Positions 59,671 through 64,000 of a stretch of DNA of 64,000 nt are shown here, in pieces. Position 1 is the stretch's first letter, and each line of letters begins with the position of its first letter. The translations under genes were made by a program, and so were the position numbers. The notes below the pieces were generated by a model. It saw nothing but the letters and a program-made list of their open reading frames with translations, was not told the origin of the DNA and ran no database searches. Source of the DNA: Pseudoflavonifractor sp. An85 (GTDB lineage Bacteria; Bacillota; Clostridia; Oscillospirales; Oscillospiraceae); contig NZ_NFHE01000003.1 of assembly GCF_002161235.1 (NCBI RefSeq), positions 62,001 to 126,000 of the forward strand, in the 5' to 3' direction.

Positions 59671-60900
59671 ATGGCAGATGCAATTCCCCGATTGCTGCTG
59701 AAGGCAGAAGATAAAAATTTTTGGTCTGTGATCCTGCACCATGCCGACGGCAAGACAACCACACTTCCCTGCGCAACTCCCGCTGAGCATCTCATTGCCG
59801 CTTCCGAGATTGATTACCGCCCATACCGCCGGGAGATCCAAACGCTGCGGGAGCAGCATTCCTTCTTTGAATCATGTTTCGAGGTATCCCTGGACGACTT
59901 TGAAGACTTTGTTGCCGAGGCGCTTCTGCTGCCCAGTATGCTCCAAGAGATTGATCCGGTGGGGTACTTTGTTCTGGCGCAACTCCTGGACCAATCCCTG
60001 CGGCAAGAGGATGACGGCAGTGCATCCTTCCTTCTCCGTGCTGCAAACCAGCTGCTTCAGATTTTGGAGGAGCCTGTTCGGGCCCAGGTGTACTTACGCA
60101 ATGTATTGGAGATTGCCTGTGACGGCATGGAGCGAGCCACGCAGCAGGAACGATTCCAGAGGCTGATTGGAACCTATCCGGAACTGCAGTCCCTATGTGA
60201 TCCTGCCCTGCTTCCGGATGGGCCAAGCAAAGGGCAGGTCTATTCCGCCAATTCCCTCATTTCTCTGCTGGGGCTGGAGCTTGCCCTGTACTTTCAGCAG
60301 GACAAGCAGCGCATTGCCCGCTGTGATTACTGCTGGCTCTACTTCATTCCCAAGACCAGAAAGGAAACCCACTACTGTGACCGGAAGACAGATGGCTTCC
60401 CCTGCAAGCAAAGAGGTTCCCGCTTCAAGCGCAACCTAGATGCAGAGCAGGACGAGGCTTTGCTGGCCTGCAAACGGCTGCGGGATCGGATGTACGCCCG
60501 TATGCTACGCTACACCATAGCCCTTCCCGAAAACCGGCAGGACCTGATTTGCGTGGACTACATGGAATATGATGCCTGGAGCGAGAATGCCCGTCTGGCT
60601 CGAATGGAATATCTGGACGGAAAGTTGACTGGGGAGGAATTTCTCCGGAAGATCGACACCATGCATGATCTGGAAGACTACACTGTGGATGAAGTGCAGG
60701 CTCCACCGGCGAATACCCCCTGGCAGCGGATGGTGGCCGGGGACATGGGCTTTGACCCGGAGACGCACTATCCGGAAGCAGTCATGCAGTTGGATTTGGG
60801 GACGGACGATCCCCAATGGCAGACCTGTTCGGCAGATGATCTACGGCGGCGGGACCAGGAGGGACACCAGAGTCTCCGGGAGAAATACGCAACGAAATAA
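59671..60900 (+). CDS. DUF6076-like protein with zinc-finger motif
   Basis: The 409-residue protein has a long acidic helical N-terminal half (about 1-220) and a cysteine/histidine region (RCDYCWLYFIPKTRKETHYCDRKTDGFPCKQRG) resembling CGNR-type zinc fingers, then a helical C-terminus. I recall this family as DUF6076, common in clostridial mobile elements. The start at 59671 has GAGAGGAGGCGG upstream. A second, broken copy of its last 22 codons plus terminator occurs at 61686, so the island once had a paralogue. Confidence 0.75.
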   Translation: MADAIPRLLLKAEDKNFWSVILHHADGKTTTLPCATPAEHLIAASEIDYRPYRREIQTLREQHSFFESCFEVSLDDFEDFVAEALLLPSMLQEIDPVGYFVLAQLLDQSLRQEDDGSASFLLRAANQLLQILEEPVRAQVYLRNVLEIACDGMERATQQERFQRLIGTYPELQSLCDPALLPDGPSKGQVYSANSLISLLGLELALYFQQDKQRIARCDYCWLYFIPKTRKETHYCDRKTDGFPCKQRGSRFKRNLDAEQDEALLACKRLRDRMYARMLRYTIALPENRQDLICVDYMEYDAWSENARLARMEYLDGKLTGEEFLRKIDTMHDLEDYTVDEVQAPPANTPWQRMVAGDMGFDPETHYPEAVMQLDLGTDDPQWQTCSADDLRRRDQEGHQSLREKYATK

Positions 60901-60904
60901 CATG

Positions 60905-60952
60905 AGCCGAGGGGCGCTTCTGGATGAAGCACCCCTCGGCTGTATTCTTTGT
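60905..60952 (+). terminator. DUF6076 gene terminator (TATTCTTTGT-tail type)
   Basis: A 10-bp stem (AGCCGAGGGG / CCCCTCGGCT) is followed by GTATTCTTTGT. It belongs to the same type as the fic and remnant terminators. Confidence 0.75.
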
Positions 60953-61157
60953 ATATAGCGATGTATCCTTTGCATGACAGCTTGGAATTGGTGTGTTACA
61001 ATATCATCAAATCAAGGGCACAAGAAACGGCTATGACCGCTTTCGCTCATGCTCTCCATGACTGCAAGCGCATCCCAGGCGAAGATACCGCAGCTGGTGA
61101 AGCGAATGCCTTGATGAAAGATGCAACGGTGAAAAGCTGAACTTGACGGAGGACATT

Positions 61158-61673
61158 ATGAAGATAAATGACATTGAAACTTCAAGGCTTGTATTAAGAG
61201 GATTTACAAAGGACGATGCCTTGTGGGCATATGGTATCTGGAATAATCCAGAGATGGGACAGTATTTGCCAGATGAGGCAAAAGAAGAAATAGATGATGA
61301 ATATTTGAAGATGTTAGAAGGCTTAGGTGAGGATGAGGAATGCTGTTACTTGATTCCTGTTTTTAAGGATTCCTTAGAGCGGGTAGGGACGTGCAGTTTC
61401 ATAATAAGTGATGACAAGAAAGTATACGACATTGCCTATTGCGTACATAAGAATTTTTGGTGTCAAGGCTACGCAACTGAAATCGCCCAGGGAATGATAG
61501 ATTATGCTCGTCGTCAAGGGGCCAAGAAAGTAACCATTTATGTGGCTCAGGAAAATGCCGCTTCCAATCGTGTTGCCCAGAAATGTGGCGGAAAAATTAT
61601 CAGTGAGAGAACATATAAGAAAAAGGGAACAGATAAAATCATGAAAGATTATAAATACGAAATTGTATTGTAA
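61158..61673 (+). CDS. GNAT acetyltransferase, RimJ/RimL-like
   Basis: The 171-residue protein has the RimJ/RimL form of the GNAT fold: INDIETSRLVLRGFTKDDALWAYGIWNN, VYDIAYCVHKNFWCQGYATEIAQGMIDYARRQGAKKVTIYVAQENAASNRVAQKCGGKI, with QGYATE as the acetyl-CoA loop. It is A+T-richer than its surroundings and lies between two DUF6076-type ends, so it looks like inserted cargo. GGAGG is five bases before the ATG at 61158. Substrate unknown (protein N-terminus or small molecule). Confidence 0.85.
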   Translation: MKINDIETSRLVLRGFTKDDALWAYGIWNNPEMGQYLPDEAKEEIDDEYLKMLEGLGEDEECCYLIPVFKDSLERVGTCSFIISDDKKVYDIAYCVHKNFWCQGYATEIAQGMIDYARRQGAKKVTIYVAQENAASNRVAQKCGGKIISERTYKKKGTDKIMKDYKYEIVL

Positions 61674-61685
61674 AGTATTTCATAA

Positions 61686-61754
61686 GCAGAAGGTCTTCGG
61701 CACCAAGATCACGCAGGCCACCAGAGTCTGCGGAAAAAATACAGGAAGAAATAA
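61686..61754 (+). pseudogene. Remnant of a second DUF6076 gene (last 22 codons)
   Basis: Frame from 61686 to the TAA at 61754 aligns, without gaps, with the end of the intact gene: 13 of 22 residues are identical, including GHQSLR. An in-frame stop lies directly before it, and no start exists, so it is only the tail of a lost paralogue. The hairpin terminator that follows is also conserved. Confidence 0.8.
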
Positions 61755-61758
61755 AATG

Positions 61759-61806
61759 AGCCGGAGGGCACTTCACATAGAAGCGCCCTCCGGCTGTATT
61801 CTTTGT
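61759..61806 (+). terminator. Terminator of the remnant (TATTCTTTGT-tail type)
   Basis: An 11-bp stem (AGCCGGAGGGC / GCCCTCCGGCT) is followed by GTATTCTTTGTTT, as at 60905-60952. It can also stop transcription of the GNAT gene. Confidence 0.75.
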
Positions 61807-61835
61807 TTAGGCGATATAAATTTTGTACTGCTTGT

Positions 61836-63875
61836 CTACTGTGCTTTCCACTCATGCAAATATTTGAAAGGAAAAGGAATGACAGGCCATCCGCTCGCAC
61901 GCACGAAATCAACCTCAAGCAGAGGAAGATAATGTTGGAATTGCAATGTTGGGCCAGTGGAGCAGACCCTTCGGATTCTGCATGCATGAGGTAGCGTTCG
62001 GTTCAAGGAACTTCCAAGATATCCAGAATAGTAGTATTGGGCACCATCTTTACAAAAATGGCGAATTCCTAACACCCCGCCGAAAAGGGCTTCTTTATTT
62101 CGAGCGCTTTTGAGGGTATTTCCAATTAAAACTCCGGTTTCCTCAAAAATAAATCGGTTGATCTGCTTGCCCAGATTACTCCTCAAATTGAGAATATGCC
62201 GCAATTCTTTTCTGCTAACTTGCATACCATGCTGGTTGATTTCATCCAGAATCATTTGGCACCGCACGCTCTCATTGCCAGACAAGCTATCAGCGTATTT
62301 CTGTACTGTTTCTACAAGCGGCTTGGCCGGAACTTGTTCATCATCTCGCGTCGCGCTAAGAACCTGTTCGAGGTCTTGCATATTGGGAAGAGTATAACGG
62401 TCAGTGTCGTAAATGATATGAATGTTATTTTCCTCTTCATAGACAAGACCTTTGATCGTAGGATTGAACTTTCCATGGGGTGTTTCAAACGCCGCGGAAA
62501 TTTTCTCTCGTTCTGAATTATCTTCCCAGAAAGATTGCTGCCACGATTCAAAATATAGTTCTCCGCCCGGCTGTATGCGGAGCATATCATAACAGATCGG
62601 TTCGCTTTTGTCCTTATAATCCGAAGATGCCATAACAAATGTAACCGGTCTATTGACTCCAAGCTTGGCCCAATCATAGCAGCTCATCTGCCGTCGGCTT
62701 ATATCGATCTTAATAGCAAGTTCCTGGATGACTTTTAGCAATTTGTGGTCTTCTTTTTCTTTCGTTCTACGCGCATTCATGCCTGTTAGCTGAAAATCTT
62801 CGACCGTAATATGCTGTACAACGCAATGCTTTGGCGCTTTTAAATATTCATCATCTTCGGGATGATCTTCATAAAACAAAGGATGGTGTATGATCCGAAG
62901 CAGTGCATCGCCCTTTTCTGGAGTTCCCTCCATAAATGTAACCTCACTATATTGCGCCAGCTCATAACGCAGCATGGAGATTAACGTGCGAGATTGCTCG
63001 TTTCGTACAGTATCCTCCAAATATAGGGGTGTCTCTCTCAAGCGATTTCTGATTCCTGTCATACTATCGACCGAGCCACATACTCCCAGATGGGTACTTT
63101 CATCGAGCGAAACCATTGTCAACGATAGATATGGAGATAGCGATTTTCGCACATCTCGCAAAAACTGATGTAAAATTCCAACTTTACAATTTTGATAATC
63201 AGTCAACGAACCAAATTCCAAAAAAGGTATGGTATTTTTCCGCCTTTGGTTAAGCGCTCCAATTACAAAGCGGTCTGTACTGTTACCAGGATCATCTCGC
63301 AATGCCCGCCGCAGTATGTAGCATTCAGGATCAAATAGATACTGAGGTTTATTTTTACTGCCTTGTTTGAGTCGGGCATTGCTAAAGGTTTTAACATCCA
63401 GCTTAACACAACAGTCTTTTGTAAATGAAATTTGGAGTGTCCAAAAACTGGCCAATACTTCTTTGCGGTAATTGACCCAGCTGGGTTGCATGTAATACAG
63501 ATTTCCAGTCACATTATGATATAGTTCACCGTTTGCCTGGATACTAGGAAGCGCATTACACAGTAATTGAGCCAAAAGGTGTTTTTTCGTTTCGGCCATC
63601 TCCTGCGCTGAGATTTCCTGTACTCGTACATTATCTTCACAGCATTCCAGCACCTGCTTGAGCGAGTGTTGCTCAACAGAAGCGCGATGATATAAGATAT
63701 AGCAACTTGGCCCCCTTTCATACACGACGGCCAATGCCTTGCACTCCTGTAGGGCAACATCTGGAACCCTACTTTTCCAGTAATTGCCCTGATCTCGCCT
63801 TGCTTCAAAAATTGAAAAATCCTTTGCAATTGCTTCAAAATCAAAATCAATCTCCATTTGGTTGGTGTGGATCAC
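61836..63875 (-). CDS. Large protein of unknown function (679 aa), translationally coupled to the cut upstream gene
   Basis: The GTG start (63875) with AAGGAGG eight bases upstream overlaps the stop of the preceding gene. The protein is mixed alpha/beta with no signal peptide, P-loop or membrane helix. Parts that look structured include ILHQFLRDVRKSLSPYLSLTMVSLDES (about 245), CYDMLRIQPGGELYFESWQQSFW (about 455), EENNIHIIYDTDRY (about 500), QMILDEINQHGMQVSRKELRHILNLRS (about 565) and LGIRHFCKDGAQYYYSGYL (about 620). A+T-richer than the core. I cannot place it; size and operon position fit a defence-type nucleic-acid protein, but no catalytic motif is clear. Confidence 0.7.
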   Translation of the reverse strand: MIHTNQMEIDFDFEAIAKDFSIFEARRDQGNYWKSRVPDVALQECKALAVVYERGPSCYILYHRASVEQHSLKQVLECCEDNVRVQEISAQEMAETKKHLLAQLLCNALPSIQANGELYHNVTGNLYYMQPSWVNYRKEVLASFWTLQISFTKDCCVKLDVKTFSNARLKQGSKNKPQYLFDPECYILRRALRDDPGNSTDRFVIGALNQRRKNTIPFLEFGSLTDYQNCKVGILHQFLRDVRKSLSPYLSLTMVSLDESTHLGVCGSVDSMTGIRNRLRETPLYLEDTVRNEQSRTLISMLRYELAQYSEVTFMEGTPEKGDALLRIIHHPLFYEDHPEDDEYLKAPKHCVVQHITVEDFQLTGMNARRTKEKEDHKLLKVIQELAIKIDISRRQMSCYDWAKLGVNRPVTFVMASSDYKDKSEPICYDMLRIQPGGELYFESWQQSFWEDNSEREKISAAFETPHGKFNPTIKGLVYEEENNIHIIYDTDRYTLPNMQDLEQVLSATRDDEQVPAKPLVETVQKYADSLSGNESVRCQMILDEINQHGMQVSRKELRHILNLRSNLGKQINRFIFEETGVLIGNTLKSARNKEALFGGVLGIRHFCKDGAQYYYSGYLGSSLNRTLPHACRIRRVCSTGPTLQFQHYLPLLEVDFVRASGWPVIPFPFKYLHEWKAQ

Positions 63876-64000
63876 AAGAGAAACCTCCTTATATAATTCA
63901 GCGCGGATTGGTCAACTTGGCCGGTAGGAAGAAGTATTCCTGGCACTTCAATAAGACGCCCGTCATTGCTACATGAGGGCCTCGACACGCCATTCGAGAA
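63872..64000 (-). CDS. C-terminal end of the coupled partner gene, cut by the window edge
   Basis: On the minus strand an open frame enters at 64000 and runs 42 codons to TGA at 63872-63874 (ending SALNYIRRFLL). The TGA overlaps the GTG of the 679-residue protein, a typical coupled-operon junction. Too little remains to name a family (other visible residues: NDGRLIEVPGILLPTGQVD). Confidence 0.55.
   Translation of the reverse strand, partial: FSNGVSRPSCSNDGRLIEVPGILLPTGQVDQSALNYIRRFLL

Noticed and set aside
60949-61140. 63-codon plus-strand frame before the GNAT gene
   Set aside because: No ribosome binding site and no recognisable family; a fragment of decayed coding sequence is possible but cannot be supported.

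Overview
The window looks like a chromosome segment from a spore-forming, G+C-rich gut-type Clostridia (Oscillospiraceae-like). Supporting this are spoVAC and a SpoVB-like flippase, a BceRS-BceAB peptide-sensing module, a type I asparaginase with asnA and asnS, Shine-Dalgarno sites of the AAAGGAGG type and strong GC-rich intrinsic terminators. No rRNA and no CRISPR array was seen; one intact tRNA gene (Pro, anticodon TGG) is present. The assignment to a family is inference from gene content and base composition.

Core region, about 1-41.9 kb. It starts inside an exopolysaccharide locus (glycosyltransferase and priming sugar-phosphate transferase). Then come a DtxR/MntR-like regulator, an acetyltransferase-asparaginase operon, a short thioredoxin-reductase-like flavoprotein, the Bce module (response regulator, kinase, ABC ATPase, permease) with a readable promoter and operator, and rpsF-ssb-rpsR. 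After that come a LacI regulator divergent from glycogen phosphorylase, a candidate structured RNA, a C39-like lipoprotein, a phosphohexomutase, an M29 aminopeptidase, asnA, an aldo/keto reductase, a LytTR pair and asnS. An A+T-rich two-gene cassette (DUF4062 and DUF4041/T5orf172 proteins) interrupts the core between asnS and an iron-dependent alcohol dehydrogenase. The core continues with a radical SAM protein, mutY, a C26 amidohydrolase, a SpoVB-like flippase, a Nudix hydrolase, a DUF815 ATPase, an EF-G/TetM-like GTPase fused to a YacP-type NYN nuclease, spoVAC, hemW, a hemolysin III protein and a TrmB-GNAT fusion.

Accessory region, about 41.9-64 kb. It opens at tRNA-Pro, where the 5' half of the gene is present three times at a 182-183 bp period, each downstream copy preceded by short integrase-arm-like repeats. 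To the right are phage/ICE-type small genes, an XRE-desulfoferrodoxin fusion, an XRE/small protein/Fic module, a run of small ligand-binding-fold genes under a WYL regulator, a MerR/TipAS regulator with a textbook 19-bp-spacer promoter, and a VWA and macro-domain pair. A minus-strand integration module follows: Xis, winged-helix protein, RHH-like protein, DUF6809, zinc ribbon and two overlapping tyrosine recombinases. The right end holds a DUF6076 gene with a second broken copy of its tail, a GNAT gene, and a 679-residue protein of unknown function that is translationally coupled to a gene cut by the window edge.

The best candidates for undescribed biology are the GTPase-NYN nuclease fusion, the DUF4062/DUF4041 cassette, the right-edge coupled pair, and the tRNA-Pro recombination scars. 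Starts were chosen from visible ribosome binding sites. No database search was possible, so family names rest on motif recognition.
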